Part shown: piece after piece, positions 8,662 to 18,442 of the stretch
How the letters are laid out: every line of letters begins with the position of its first letter
How positions within the stretch are numbered: position 1 is the first letter of the stretch
NCBI GenBank assembly: GCA_046070105.1
Contig: JBJUHT010000139.1
Coordinates: 3,076-67,075 of the forward strand
Direction: 5' to 3'
Length of the DNA: 64,000 bases
From: Dolichospermum sp046070105
GTDB lineage: Bacteria; Cyanobacteriota; Cyanobacteriia; Cyanobacteriales; Nostocaceae
Notes under the pieces: model-generated
Database searches by the model: none
What the model saw: only the letters and a program-made list of their open reading frames with translations
Told to the model about the DNA's origin: nothing
Position numbers and translations under genes: made by a program

Positions 8662-9999
8662 ATGACTAACCCCCGACAAGTAGCTTTTATCGCTCTCAAA
8701 GAAGTTCATAAAGGAGCTTATACTGATGTTGCTCTAGACCGGGTATTACAAAAGTTTAAGTTACCGGACAACGATCGCCGGTTAATGACAGAATTAGTCT
8801 ATGGTAGTGTGAGAAGAAAACGCACTTTAGATGCTATTATTGACCAACTTGCTACTAAGAAAAACCAACAACCAAAGGATCTCCGCACAATTTTACATCT
8901 CGGTTTTTATCAACTGCGTTATCAGCAAAAAATCCCTGTTTCTGCGGCTGTAAATACCACTGTTGAATTAGCTAAGGAAAATGGTTTTCCTGGTTTAACT
9001 GGTTTTGTGAATGGTTTATTACGTCAATATCTGCGACTTTTAGAAAAGTCCTCAGAACCTCTAATTTTACCGGAAAATCCCGTAGAAAAATTGGGAATTT
9101 TACACAGTTTTCCTAATTGGATCATTGAAGTTTGGTTATCACAATTGGGTTTTGAAGAAACAGAAAAACTGTGTATTTGGATGAATCAAACCCCGACAAT
9201 TGATTTAAGAATAAATATCCTGCGTAGTTCTTTAAAAGAGGTAAAATCAGCTTTTGAGTCGGCTGGTATTTTAGTTAAATCTATTCCTAATTTACCCCAA
9301 TCTTTACGCTTAGTTGGTAATAATGGACCAATTCAAAATTTACCGGGTTTCTGTGAAGGTTGGTGGACTGTCCAAGATAGTAGCGCCCAGTTAGTTGGTT
9401 ATTTGCTTGATCCTAAACCTGGTAATGTGGTAATTGATACTTGTGCAGCCCCAGGAGGAAAAACCACTCATATTGCGGAATTAATGGGAGATGAGGGTAA
9501 AATTTGGGCTTGTGATCAAACTGCTTCTCGGTTACGCAAATTAAAGGAAAATGCCCAACGTCTGCATTTACAATCTATTCATACTTGTATAGGAGATAGC
9601 CGCAATTTACCGCAATTCTCTGAAACTGCTGACTGTGTATTACTTGATGCTCCTTGTTCCGGTTTGGGAACTATGCACAGACACGCAGATGCGCGTTGGC
9701 GACAAACCCCTGATTCGGTACAGGAACTTTGCCAATTACAGAAGCAATTATTATCACATAATGCAACTTTTGTCAAGACTGGAGGTGTTTTAGTTTATGC
9801 AACTTGTACATTACACCCAAAGGAGAATGAGCAGGTCATTTCGGAATTTTTAGCAGCAAACCCCCATTGGCAAATAGAGCCACACCCTTTTGAATTATTT
9901 AATCATACTACTCCTGGTTGGTGGAAAGTCTGGCCTCACCAACAGGATATGGATGGGTTTTTCATGGTGCGTTTAAGAAAAACTAAGGATTCTCAGTAA
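8662..9999 (+). CDS. rsmB: 16S rRNA (cytosine-967 C5)-methyltransferase RsmB
   Basis: Fmu/Sun family rRNA methylase of 445 aa. Residues 1-130 are a NusB-like RNA-binding domain (ALKEVHKGAYTDVALDRVL, ELVYGSVRRKRTLD). The catalytic part has the SAM loop DTCAAPGGKT (259-268), the nucleophile region DAPCSGLG with C332, and the second cysteine in TCTLHPKENE (C382). Methylates C967 of 16S rRNA. The gene is monocistronic or shares a transcript with the TerB-like gene 58 bp downstream. Confidence 0.95.
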   Translation: MTNPRQVAFIALKEVHKGAYTDVALDRVLQKFKLPDNDRRLMTELVYGSVRRKRTLDAIIDQLATKKNQQPKDLRTILHLGFYQLRYQQKIPVSAAVNTTVELAKENGFPGLTGFVNGLLRQYLRLLEKSSEPLILPENPVEKLGILHSFPNWIIEVWLSQLGFEETEKLCIWMNQTPTIDLRINILRSSLKEVKSAFESAGILVKSIPNLPQSLRLVGNNGPIQNLPGFCEGWWTVQDSSAQLVGYLLDPKPGNVVIDTCAAPGGKTTHIAELMGDEGKIWACDQTASRLRKLKENAQRLHLQSIHTCIGDSRNLPQFSETADCVLLDAPCSGLGTMHRHADARWRQTPDSVQELCQLQKQLLSHNATFVKTGGVLVYATCTLHPKENEQVISEFLAANPHWQIEPHPFELFNHTTPGWWKVWPHQQDMDGFFMVRLRKTKDSQ

Positions 10000-10057
10000 A
10001 TATTAAGAGTGACTATAAAATCTAAATTAAAGCCGAAATCTACCAGAGGAGGCAGCA

Positions 10058-10480
10058 ATGGTTAATAATTCCCATGTAAAAAACCTAGTAAAAATCCTGA
10101 TTGGAGCAGCTTGGATTGATGGTAAAATCCAGCCAGAAGAACGGCAATATTTGCGAGAAATAGCTCAAGCTAAAGGTTTAGCTAGTGATCCTGAAATTAA
10201 GCCTTGGTTGTATGAATTAGTGCCAGTTAAGCCCAGGGACTGTTATAAATGGGTAAAAGAGTATTTGGGCGATCGCCCAACGCAGGAAGACTATGAGAAT
10301 TTAATTGAAGCGATAAGTGGCTTGATTTATAGTGATGGTGATATAGCCATTGAAGAAGCAAGACTTCTGACCCAGTTGACAGAGTTAAGTAAGTCTAGTA
10401 GTGCTAACCAAGCAGCACACACTACACTGCTCAAGCAAATTCAAAAGCTTTACCGTCGTTGTGTTGACGTGCAGAATTAG
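10058..10480 (+). CDS. TerB-like (tellurite resistance fold) protein
   Basis: A 140-residue all-helical protein. Two internal halves each carry an acidic loop pattern, AAWIDGKIQPEERQYLREIA (about 17-37) and GLIYSDGDIAIEEARLL (about 90-106), as in the TerB/DjlA-N fold where acidic residues may bind metal. No signal peptide or membrane segment. The start has GAGGAGGCAGCA upstream, a strong ribosome binding site. The stop codon runs directly into a GGGTAAT repeat tract. Function unknown. Confidence 0.8.
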   Translation: MVNNSHVKNLVKILIGAAWIDGKIQPEERQYLREIAQAKGLASDPEIKPWLYELVPVKPRDCYKWVKEYLGDRPTQEDYENLIEAISGLIYSDGDIAIEEARLLTQLTELSKSSSANQAAHTTLLKQIQKLYRRCVDVQN

Positions 10481-10660
10481 GTAATGGGTAATGGGTAATG
10501 GGTAATGGGTAATTGGTAATGGGTAATGGGTAATTGGTAATGGGTAATGGGTAATTGGTAATGGGTAATTGGTAATGGGTAATTGGTAATGGGTAATTGG
10601 TAATGGGTAATTGGTAATGGGTAATGGGTAATGGGTAATGGGTAATTGGTAATGGGTAAT
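10480..10660. repeat. Heptameric tandem repeat GGTAATG/GGTAATT
   Basis: About 26 copies of a 7-bp unit alternating GGGTAAT and TGGTAAT, starting at the last base of the preceding stop codon. A shorter tract of the same unit lies at 15951-16013. Minus-strand ORFs across it (PITHYPLPIT repeats) are translation artefacts. Confidence 0.93.
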
Positions 10661-10697
10661 ATATTCTTTTCCCATTACGGATCACCTATTACTTAAT

Positions 10698-10800
10698 TTA
10701 TTCAGGACTTAGGCAACTGGCATCAGATCCTAAATTGTAGTGAGGACTTTAGTCCTCTTTTCAAGACGCTATGGGAACAAAATCAGGGCTAAAGCCCTGA
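10698..10800. repeat. Short repeat with two perfect hairpins
   Basis: Opens with TTCAGGACTTAGGCAACTGG, resembling the end of the 50666-50778 element. Two perfect palindromes follow: GAGGACTTTAGTCCTC (10742-10757) and CAGGGCTAAAGCCCTG (10784-10799), separated by 26 bp. Could act as a terminator for the convergent genes on either side. No coding content seen. Confidence 0.6.
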
Positions 10801-10859
10801 CTACAGAGCAACAAAAAATTATCAAAAAATTTGAATTTTTCGTGAAATTTGCGTCATTC

Positions 10860-11057
10860 CTATGATTCCTTCTCAATTTTGGGGACAATATTAGGACGCT
10901 CTTTACTCTCCCAACCTGGGGGACGTTTGGAGTTGTACCAGGCAATTGAACCAATGGTGACAGCAGCGATAAAACCGACTACATACACCAAAGTGAAAGC
11001 TAAGGGAAAGTGATTTCCTGTTGCTTCGGCTGTAACTTGGAGCAATAAATAACTCAT
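10860..11057 (-). CDS. Small single-span membrane protein, Psb35-like
   Basis: A 65-residue protein with one transmembrane helix, FTLVYVVGFIAAVTIGSIAW, followed by a basic-polar tail YNSKRPPGWESKERP. The VYVVGFIAAxTIGSIAWYNSKRPxGWE pattern is conserved in cyanobacteria and resembles Psb35, a photosystem II assembly factor; I am not certain of the name. The start ATG at 11057 is preceded by GCGAATATCCTC on the coding strand. It lies downstream of the PBP gene on the same strand. Confidence 0.7.
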   Translation of the reverse strand: MSYLLLQVTAEATGNHFPLAFTLVYVVGFIAAVTIGSIAWYNSKRPPGWESKERPNIVPKIEKES

Positions 11058-11163
11058 GAGGATATTCGCTTAATGTAGGTTACACTTCTTCATAAAGTAT
11101 AAACTGAGCGGATCACCTACATCTGCCCCAGGAAAAATCTTTCCTGTATTCAAAGACATAATA

Positions 11164-13446
11164 TTAATTTTCTGGTGAAGAATTGGGTTTAAGTCTTTCT
11201 CTCCAGGAAGGTTGTGGTGGTGAAGATTCTCCAGAATTACTCTCTGTTGAGGAAGATGAATTTTCAGAGCGTGATTTTTGGCTGCGATATCGTCTTTTTC
11301 TGGGAGAGGGGGTAGATGTGTTATCTTGGGACTGAGAATAGCGTCTTCTGCGTCTGGGGGTGCTTTCTGTTGTATTTTCTTCCTGAGAATAGCGTCGTCT
11401 GCGTCTCCTTCTTGTTGATGAATTAGAATTTTCAGTATTATCCCGATCTGATTTTTGATCATTATCATTAATCACTCTACGGATAACTTTTTGAGGTTTG
11501 ATAGGTTCAGCTTTAATAGTACCTTTGCGGTTTTCTAATTTGGGCAGGTTGGGAAACTTTTCTACAGGCATTCCCTCTACTGCTTTTTTCATAAATTCAT
11601 GCCAGGTATAAGCGGCGCTACCACTACTACCATAGGTAGGGGTATTATCATCATTCCCTAACCATACTCCAGTGACAACTTGGGGAATATAACCAATAAA
11701 CCATAAATCACGGGCTTCATCGGAAGTTCCTGTTTTTCCGGCCACTTGTCTATCATTTAATTCGGCCGCTGCCCCAGTTCCCTCCCTGACAACATTTCGT
11801 AACATCCAAGTCATAATGGTGCTACTATCAGTATCTAAAACTTGCTTAGTTTCATATTTGGCAGACCAAATGACATTTCCTTCGCGGTTGAGGATACGAC
11901 GAATCCCATGGGCTGCTGTATAATTTCCTTGGTTAGCAAATGTACCATAAGCATTAGTTAATTCTAACAAGTTGACTTCATTAGAACCAAGGGCTAAAGA
12001 ATAGGTAGGTCTTAGTTCTGATTTAATTCCCATATCATGGGCTAATTGAATGGTTGGCTTAAATCCCACATCTATTAATACCTTTACTGCAATTGTATTT
12101 ACGGATTTAGTGAGAGCATCCCTCATATTTAACCAGCCCAAGAAGTTATCATGATAGTTTTTAGGCTCATAACCATCTATTGATAAAGGTTCATCTAAAT
12201 AGCTATCATAGGGGTTTTTACCAGTGGCGATCGCTGTCGCATAGACAAATCCTTTAAAGGTTGATCCTGGTTGTCTTTGTGCTTGAGTAACGCGATTAAA
12301 TTGGTTTTTACTGAAGTCTTTTCCTCCCACCATAGCTTGAATTTCGCCGTTTCGAGGATCTATGGCCACCAGAGCCGCTTCTTTAAATTTTTGCCACCGT
12401 CCTTCATTTTTCAAGATTTTTGTGACTGCGGTTTCTGCGGCTTTTTGCCATATTGGGTTTAAACTAGTTTCTACCACCAAACCACCATTAGCTAAGATAT
12501 CAGGGGAAAGGTGCTTTGGTAATTCTTTTTGAATATAAGTGGTAAAATAGGGGGAATCTACTTGCCAGCGTTTAGGTAAGTTACTGTTAACTATTAATGA
12601 TTCTTGAACAGCGGCTTGTTTTTGTACTGGTGTAATTATACCATCTTCTTCCATGCGCTGCAACACCAGATTTCGTCGTTCTGTAGCTGCTTGCGGGTTT
12701 TTATCCGGTGCATAAAGGTTAGGTGCGGGGGCTAAACCAGCCAAGGTGGCCATTTCTGATAAGGTAAGTTGATCTACGGACTTACTAAAATATACCCAAG
12801 CTGCATCACCCACACCATAAGCACCAGAGCCTAAATATACAAGATTAAGATAACGTTCAAGAATTTGCTCTTTTGTCAATTGCTGCTCTATTTTTTGGGC
12901 TAACCGCACTTCTTTGAGTTTACGCCAGAAAGTTTTTTCTTGTTTGAGGAAAAGAATACGGGCTACTTGTTGAGTAATAGTACTACCACCTTCTACCACA
13001 TCTTGCGATCGCAAATTATTGATTACTGCCCTAAAAATCCCCTGGATATCAACGCCATTGTGTTGATTAAATCTTCGGTCTTCTGAAGCAATAAAGGCCT
13101 TTTTCAGATTATCTGGTATTTGTTCTAATTGTAACTGCTCTCTAGTTGCTTCACCTTGCTGTTGTAACACAGTACCATCAGCTGCTTTAATAGTGAGTGT
13201 TTGTTCTCGTACTACTGCTTTGAGCGCGGAATACTCTGGTAAATTTTTGTCTATTTCTAAGATTATGTAATGGAAAGCAATCATTCCACCACCTACACCT
13301 AAACCCGCCCAAAACCAAAAACGACGATAAAATGGTTTATCGCTACTCAAGATTGTAGATGATAGGGTTCTCACCTGGTTTAATAATTGCTTGGCCTTCA
13401 CCTGAATTTTCGGTAGTAAGTTTTCATTTGCTGTAGTTAGCAGCAA
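11164..13446 (-). CDS. Class A penicillin-binding protein (PBP1A type)
   Basis: Bifunctional peptidoglycan synthase, 760 aa. N-terminal cytoplasmic segment, a transmembrane anchor near 44-64, a GT51 glycosyltransferase domain with the catalytic E122 (EDRRFNQHNG) and GGSTITQQ, then a transpeptidase domain with S395 (PGSTFKGF), SVN at 448-450 and KTGTSD at 571-576. The last 110 residues are a low-complexity tail with RRRRRRRYSQ and Ser/Arg blocks, common in cyanobacterial PBPs and possibly cell-wall binding. The start is a TTG; it leaves a sensible 40-residue cytoplasmic tail. Confidence 0.95.
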   Translation of the reverse strand: MLLTTANENLLPKIQVKAKQLLNQVRTLSSTILSSDKPFYRRFWFWAGLGVGGGMIAFHYIILEIDKNLPEYSALKAVVREQTLTIKAADGTVLQQQGEATREQLQLEQIPDNLKKAFIASEDRRFNQHNGVDIQGIFRAVINNLRSQDVVEGGSTITQQVARILFLKQEKTFWRKLKEVRLAQKIEQQLTKEQILERYLNLVYLGSGAYGVGDAAWVYFSKSVDQLTLSEMATLAGLAPAPNLYAPDKNPQAATERRNLVLQRMEEDGIITPVQKQAAVQESLIVNSNLPKRWQVDSPYFTTYIQKELPKHLSPDILANGGLVVETSLNPIWQKAAETAVTKILKNEGRWQKFKEAALVAIDPRNGEIQAMVGGKDFSKNQFNRVTQAQRQPGSTFKGFVYATAIATGKNPYDSYLDEPLSIDGYEPKNYHDNFLGWLNMRDALTKSVNTIAVKVLIDVGFKPTIQLAHDMGIKSELRPTYSLALGSNEVNLLELTNAYGTFANQGNYTAAHGIRRILNREGNVIWSAKYETKQVLDTDSSTIMTWMLRNVVREGTGAAAELNDRQVAGKTGTSDEARDLWFIGYIPQVVTGVWLGNDDNTPTYGSSGSAAYTWHEFMKKAVEGMPVEKFPNLPKLENRKGTIKAEPIKPQKVIRRVINDNDQKSDRDNTENSNSSTRRRRRRRYSQEENTTESTPRRRRRYSQSQDNTSTPSPRKRRYRSQKSRSENSSSSTESNSGESSPPQPSWRERLKPNSSPEN

Positions 13447-13976
13447 TATTTCTTGTTTATTTTATCACAGTTAGGATTTTTGTTAAATAACATCAGATGT
13501 TAAATATTTTTTCATCTTTTGCTCTGAGATTATCCCTTTCCAAAGGATCAGATCATATAATGGTGTAAAATTTATACATGAATCATGGAATAAGCGCAGA
13601 GGTTATGCAGACATAGGGGTTGAAAAAGTACACAGATATTCTAATATTGTTTATTTTTTTGGATCTACCGTACTTAGTACGCTAAATTGAGTCGAGATAT
13701 TTTGACAAAATTTTAATTTTTTCTTCATAGTTACTCCTAACTATTGAAAATATGGCTAAAATCAGACTTAGGAGGGATGTATTGATGGTAAAAGTAGTTT
13801 TTTTTACTTATAAAATGCCAATTTTAATACTACAAATCAAAATCAAAAAATATATATTATTCATATCTAGCACAGTAGGAAACATCAAGGCAGAAAGAAA
13901 GTAAAAATATTTCATCTTGATGTTTCTCTTTTTTAAATTTCTAAGTTTTAAATTTCCAAGTTTTAAATGAAATAAA
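13447..13976. other. AT-rich intergenic region between the PBP and ankyrin genes
   Basis: 530 bp without a credible gene. It must carry the promoter of the minus-strand PBP gene. An 11-bp perfect inverted repeat, GAAACATCAAG (13879-13889) and CTTGATGTTTC (13916-13926), lies just past the end of the ankyrin gene and may mark its transcript end, though no T-run follows. A small palindrome CGTACTTAGTACG sits near 13669. Confidence 0.5.
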
Positions 13977-15269
13977 TTATTCCCATGCTCCAGCTTCTCT
14001 TAATATCTTACTAATACCCGAATAATGATTAAATTGTGCAATCATTAAAGCTGTATAACCACCCTGATTTTTTAAATTGACATCTGCCCCAAATTGTATT
14101 AATATCTCTACAGCTTGACTATAACCTTCAGCTACAGCCCACATTAAAGCCGTTATTCCCAAAGAGTCTTGTAAGTTTATATTCGCTCCTTTTGCTAGTA
14201 ATAATTCAAATATTTCGGGATAATTCGCGGTTATGGCTTTAACTAAAGCAGTTTTACCATCATCTGCTAATTTGTTAATATCGGCACCATAATCAAGTAA
14301 TAATTTCACTGTGGAGAAATGTCCTTGAGATACTGCTAATGTCAGCGCAACTTCTCCAAAATTTTTCTTTTCTGTATCTGCACCCGCAGCCAGCAAAACT
14401 GCTACTATATCACTATATCCCTGGAATGCGGCTATTAGTAAAGGTGTATCTCCCAAATGATTTCTAATTTCTACATCTGCTCCTCTTTGTAGTAATATTT
14501 TCACTACATCAATATATTCTTCCAAAACGGCTAAATGTAACGCTGTTTCCCCTTGTTGATCTTGATGATTAATTTCTGCACCTGCATCTAATAAAGCAGT
14601 TATAATATTGATATTTCCCGTTGCTGTCGCTGCTAATAATGCTGTTTGATGATCAACATTTTTGATATTAACATCTGCCCCGGAGAAGATCAATGTCTGT
14701 ACTATTTCTAAGTATTCTAAATCTGCGGCAATCATTAATACTGTCTCACCTGCGCGATCTTGCTTATTGACAATATTATTATTTTGTGTTAATGTTCTGA
14801 CCATTTCTGGATGTTGGTGTTTAACTGCAAGTTTTAGCGCGGTATCATAATCTTTATCGCTAATACCCACATCAGCACCTGCATATAATAATACTTTTGC
14901 GATTTCGACGTAACCCTTTAATGATGCTATCATTAATGCCGTACTACCATCTTCATTAGTAGCATTAACATTTGCACCTCTAGAGATTAATAGCTTGACA
15001 ACATCTATTTGATTAGCACTAGCGGACAGCATTAATGCTGTTAATTGATATCTTTGACTTTTTAGGTTAATATTAGCACCAGCATTTAAGAGCGATCGCC
15101 CAATTTCCGTATAACCTAGATTTGCGGCTAACATTAATACCGTATTTCCATGGTGATCTGTTGTATCCACATTAGCACCACAAGCCAGCAGCGCGGATAC
15201 CTTTTGGATATTTCCACTTTTGACAGCCCTGAGTAATGTGGTATCTTTATTTTCTGTATTTTCTATCAT
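13977..15269 (-). CDS. Ankyrin-repeat protein
   Basis: 430 residues made almost entirely of about 13 ankyrin repeats of 33 residues (consensus G-x-T-A-L-M-x-A-x-x-x-G-x-x-x-I-x-x-x-L-L-x-x-G-A-D-V-N). No signal peptide, membrane span or catalytic domain. Such proteins are binding scaffolds; the partner cannot be predicted. The ATG at 15269 begins directly with the first repeat after a short cap. It stands alone. Confidence 0.92.
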   Translation of the reverse strand: MIENTENKDTTLLRAVKSGNIQKVSALLACGANVDTTDHHGNTVLMLAANLGYTEIGRSLLNAGANINLKSQRYQLTALMLSASANQIDVVKLLISRGANVNATNEDGSTALMIASLKGYVEIAKVLLYAGADVGISDKDYDTALKLAVKHQHPEMVRTLTQNNNIVNKQDRAGETVLMIAADLEYLEIVQTLIFSGADVNIKNVDHQTALLAATATGNINIITALLDAGAEINHQDQQGETALHLAVLEEYIDVVKILLQRGADVEIRNHLGDTPLLIAAFQGYSDIVAVLLAAGADTEKKNFGEVALTLAVSQGHFSTVKLLLDYGADINKLADDGKTALVKAITANYPEIFELLLAKGANINLQDSLGITALMWAVAEGYSQAVEILIQFGADVNLKNQGGYTALMIAQFNHYSGISKILREAGAWE

Positions 15270-15471
15270 TCGTTATATCCTATTTTATTAGATGTATATG
15301 AATTATGTTTCACAGTCTAGACGCAGGGACGCACAGAGTAAGAGTTTAGGAGCTAAAATGTATTACTTTCATATCCTAATTCAGTAAGGCGGGAAAATTG
15401 CCAAGTCAAGAAAATAAAAATCTGCTAAATATGCTAAGTTTTATGAAGATTTAATAAAGGGAAGTAAAAAT

Positions 15472-15942
15472 ATGGCTTTTGAATTGACTCCAACAATAAA
15501 ATTTTGGCTGAATTTTGCTCACCCAGCTATCATGTGGGTACTATTAGCACTTTCCCTCTATGCTGCATATTTAGGGTTACAAGTACAGCGTACCAGAAAT
15601 GCTCAGGGAGAAGAAAAGAAAGAGCTAGTTAAAGGACGATATACTATCAAACACCACCAAATAGGTTCTATCATCTTAGCTTTGATGGTAGCAGGTTCTA
15701 TTGGTGGTATGGCTGTTACTTACATAAATAATGGTAAATTATTTGTCGGACCACACCTTCTGGCTGGTTTGAGTATAACAGGTTTAATTGCTTTTTCTGC
15801 ATCTTTGTCTCCGTTTATGCAAAAAGGGGCAAATTGGGCGAGGATGACACATATATTGTTAAATTTCGCTATTTTAGGACTTTTCGCATGGCAGGCTTTT
15901 TCTGGTATCGAAATTATCCAGAGAATTCTTACCAATGCTTAG
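15472..15942 (+). CDS. DUF4079 family membrane protein
   Basis: 156 residues with four hydrophobic helices (about 15-35, 63-83, 91-112, 127-147). The opening HPAIMWVLLALSLYAAYLG and KGRYTIKHHQIGSIILALMV with paired histidines are typical of DUF4079, which is restricted mainly to cyanobacteria and plastids and has a cytochrome b561-like helix layout. Histidines H17, H61 and H62 could bind haem, but this is inference. The start ATG follows AAAGGGAAG. Confidence 0.82.
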   Translation: MAFELTPTIKFWLNFAHPAIMWVLLALSLYAAYLGLQVQRTRNAQGEEKKELVKGRYTIKHHQIGSIILALMVAGSIGGMAVTYINNGKLFVGPHLLAGLSITGLIAFSASLSPFMQKGANWARMTHILLNFAILGLFAWQAFSGIEIIQRILTNA

Positions 15943-15950
15943 ATTATCAT

Positions 15951-16013
15951 TGGTAATAAGTAATGGGTAATTGGTAATTGGTAATTGGTAATGGGTAATT
16001 GGTAATGGGTAAT
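15951..16013. repeat. Heptameric tandem repeat GGTAATT/GGTAATG
   Basis: About nine copies of the same 7-bp unit found at 10480-10660, starting 9 bp after the stop of the DUF4079 gene. Confidence 0.88.
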
Positions 16014-16076
16014 TTCTTCTCATATATTGTTAATTGTTTATTACCAATTGTCAATTGACTGTCATTGCACCATTTC

Positions 16077-16718
16077 CTATTCCACTGTGGTATCTTTAGA
16101 GAAAGATTGATAAAAGTCTTGTTTTACCTGGCGTGTGAGACGACGGGAAATTTGATGCACAATTTGATTTAGGATGCGATTGCCTGTAGACTGAATTAAG
16201 GCATGAGGTAATCGCTGAATAAATTTGGGAAAGTGTAACTCAACTACCAAATCTAATTCCCATTCGACCCGTGTAATCCCATCCACACCATCTATTAACC
16301 GTGTTAATGATTTATAATCTACCTCATAACCAGGAGCTTGATAATTGGGTAAAGGAATAGTCCGAATGTGGTATTCTCGATTTTGAGGGGTTGATAACTG
16401 TAAACCAATTTTCGGTTCTACATCATAACCAAAAGCGCCGAATTTACCAACAACTAAAGCATAACTATTTTCACTCAAAGCGTTTACTTTCATAGGTTTT
16501 GCACAACGGCTAAACCATGAAGCATGATTGTTAAAATACGCCTCTACCTGCTCCAGGCTTGCATATATTTCCATACAATTTTGATAACTACCATAAAATC
16601 TAGTGTGACTTATGTTCTCTTGTGTTAATAAATTATCACTAGCTGATGCGCTTTCATTAACGCTTAAACTAGAATTTTGTACTTCCAAAGATTGATATTC
16701 TGTGTTGTGTGTCATCAT
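16077..16718 (-). CDS. DUF1997 family protein
   Basis: About 213 residues from the ATG pair at 16718/16715; a TTG 24 bases further upstream is less likely. The C-terminal three quarters are the DUF1997 domain (YFNNHASWFSRCAKPMKV, LQLSTPQNREYHIRTIPLPNY, ending IVHQISRRLTRQVKQDFY), conserved in cyanobacteria and plants and thought to have a START/polyketide-cyclase-like lipid-binding fold. The N-terminal 40 residues are Ser/Asn-rich and probably disordered. Role unknown. Confidence 0.82.
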   Translation of the reverse strand: MMTHNTEYQSLEVQNSSLSVNESASASDNLLTQENISHTRFYGSYQNCMEIYASLEQVEAYFNNHASWFSRCAKPMKVNALSENSYALVVGKFGAFGYDVEPKIGLQLSTPQNREYHIRTIPLPNYQAPGYEVDYKSLTRLIDGVDGITRVEWELDLVVELHFPKFIQRLPHALIQSTGNRILNQIVHQISRRLTRQVKQDFYQSFSKDTTVE

Positions 16719-16841
16719 AAAGTTGTTTTTGTATATATTCAAGCTTGTTTATTTTTCTATATTAATGATTTTCAAAATGGCTAATGCTATCTTAGCTTAC
16801 TGAAAGTTTCTCTAATATTTTTAATTAAAAGGAGTTAAATT

Positions 16842-17495
16842 CTGAAAAGCTTTGAACTAAAAGGTGTAGAAAAACTCATTGCTCCCCTAGCCTCACTTCT
16901 AGGATTTGTGTATCTGTTTCAGTGGTATATTTATGGGGATATTGAATTATCTCCCGAACCTGTATTTACTGAGAAACAGCCTCCTTTAGTTATGCGCGGC
17001 GGAGATCCTTATATTCGGGCATTAATGCGAACTATTTCCGCCAGTGAAGCCAATAGTAACCGTCCCTACTCTATATTATATGGTGGTGAACAAGTTCATG
17101 ATCTGAGTCGTCACCCAGAAAAATGCGTGACTATCGTTACTGGACCAAATACGGGTAACTGTTCCACTGCTGCTGGCCGCTATCAAATTATTAACACAAC
17201 TTGGCATCAAATTGCCCCTCGCTATCACCCAAAACCTCAACAGAAGATATTTTGGACTAATTATAGTTTTGAAGCGCAGTATCAAGACACGGTAGTTTAC
17301 CGTTGGTTAAATGACTCGCGGGTTTGGGGTGTGGATATTCCTGCGCTATTACGTCAGCAAAAACTAAATGACGTTTTAAAAAAACTTTCCCCGACTTGGA
17401 CAAGTTTAGGATATGGTATAGAAACTAATTCCGTTAGTCGTTCTTTACCTAAAATTTATCAGCAAGTCTTAAAAGAAGAATTACAGCAAAATTGA
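16842..17495 (+). CDS. Lysozyme-like muramidase (lambda-R/GH104 type) with probable CTG start
   Basis: Predicted membrane-anchored glycosidase. The C-terminal domain has the lambda-lysozyme features YIRALMRTISASEA (putative catalytic Glu in SASEA), YSILYGGEQV, HP, and TAAGRYQIINTTW. The first standard start is GTG at 16908, but that cuts into a hydrophobic helix. The frame stays open upstream to a TAA at 16836, and AAGGAG (16829-16834) lies 7 nt before CTG at 16842. Starting there adds LKSFELKGVEKLIAPLASLL, giving a full signal anchor. ATT at 16839 is the alternative. Length about 217 aa. Confidence 0.8.
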   Translation: MKSFELKGVEKLIAPLASLLGFVYLFQWYIYGDIELSPEPVFTEKQPPLVMRGGDPYIRALMRTISASEANSNRPYSILYGGEQVHDLSRHPEKCVTIVTGPNTGNCSTAAGRYQIINTTWHQIAPRYHPKPQQKIFWTNYSFEAQYQDTVVYRWLNDSRVWGVDIPALLRQQKLNDVLKKLSPTWTSLGYGIETNSVSRSLPKIYQQVLKEELQQN

Positions 17496-17535
17496 ATAAA
17501 ATAAGAGTCATTTACTCAAAACATAAAACACAAAA

Positions 17536-18291
17536 TTAATCTATAATCACTTTAGTTTTCGCTTTTACCGAGATAGGTTTAAAAACTTTGGCATTAATTG
17601 GTTTTAGTAATTGTAACCCATTTAAATTCTGTAAACAGTCTAAAGCTGCTTCCCGAATTATTACCTCTTTTTCTTGACTCAGGAAAACTTGCAAGCATTT
17701 TATCACGTCTTGTTGCAATGCTGTGTCAAATCGCTGACGGGAAACAAACCTATTTAGCTTACCCAAAGCAATTAAACGTTTTAAAGGATCTGTTTCTGTT
17801 AAATCGCTTAACAACTTATCAAAATAATTTTGCTGTTGACTTTCTTGAAAAGTGAATATTTGCCACACCAACAAAATTAAAGTTAATAATGTCCCCATAC
17901 CCTGAATAATAACACCAGCAGCCAACCAAGGACTAGGGGAATCAAGCCAAATTGCTGAAGCCATGTAAGTGATCACAGTTGCCAGACCACCACTAGTGAT
18001 AGAATAAGCTAAACGAATATTAGGACTACTAATTAACCTGCGTATTTCTAACCAGTGTAATTGCCAATTAAATTTGGGTATTAAGTAAGTAAATACCATC
18101 ACACCAATACCAACAATAAGTGCTAAGAATAGTTGCCAATTCCATAACAAAATAGCCACAATTATTGTTAATAAACCCAGGAAAAAACCAGGTTCAGAGA
18201 GATGTTTAAAAATGCGTCCTTCTCCCTTTCCCGTCTTGATTTTAGAAATTTGATGAAAGAATTGTTTCCAAGAAGAACAGGACTGTATCAC
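17536..18291 (-). CDS. Membrane protein with C-terminal armadillo/HEAT-like region
   Basis: 251 residues. Four hydrophobic segments (about 36-52, 53-70, 95-115, 122-145) are followed by a helical soluble half, DPLKRLIALGKLNRFV and EVIIREAALDCLQNL, which reads like two armadillo/HEAT-type repeats. GTG start at 18291. Conserved-hypothetical type in cyanobacteria; no function assigned. It is convergent with the muramidase gene (41 bp between stops). Confidence 0.7.
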   Translation of the reverse strand: MIQSCSSWKQFFHQISKIKTGKGEGRIFKHLSEPGFFLGLLTIIVAILLWNWQLFLALIVGIGVMVFTYLIPKFNWQLHWLEIRRLISSPNIRLAYSITSGGLATVITYMASAIWLDSPSPWLAAGVIIQGMGTLLTLILLVWQIFTFQESQQQNYFDKLLSDLTETDPLKRLIALGKLNRFVSRQRFDTALQQDVIKCLQVFLSQEKEVIIREAALDCLQNLNGLQLLKPINAKVFKPISVKAKTKVIID

Positions 18292-18442
18292 AGTATTTAC
18301 CCACCTAATTACAAAATTGTCGAAATTGTCAAATTATCGTTTTTATACCTTGCTAAATCCGCAATCTTGGAAAGCCCTTTTTTAATAAATTTTTACTAAA
18401 GAAGAGGATAAAATCAAGGAAATTTCACAGCTAACCATAATC

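Noticed and set aside
10385..10685. Minus-strand ORFs rich in PLPITHY repeats
   Set aside because: Translation of the GGGTAAT heptamer tract; not genes.
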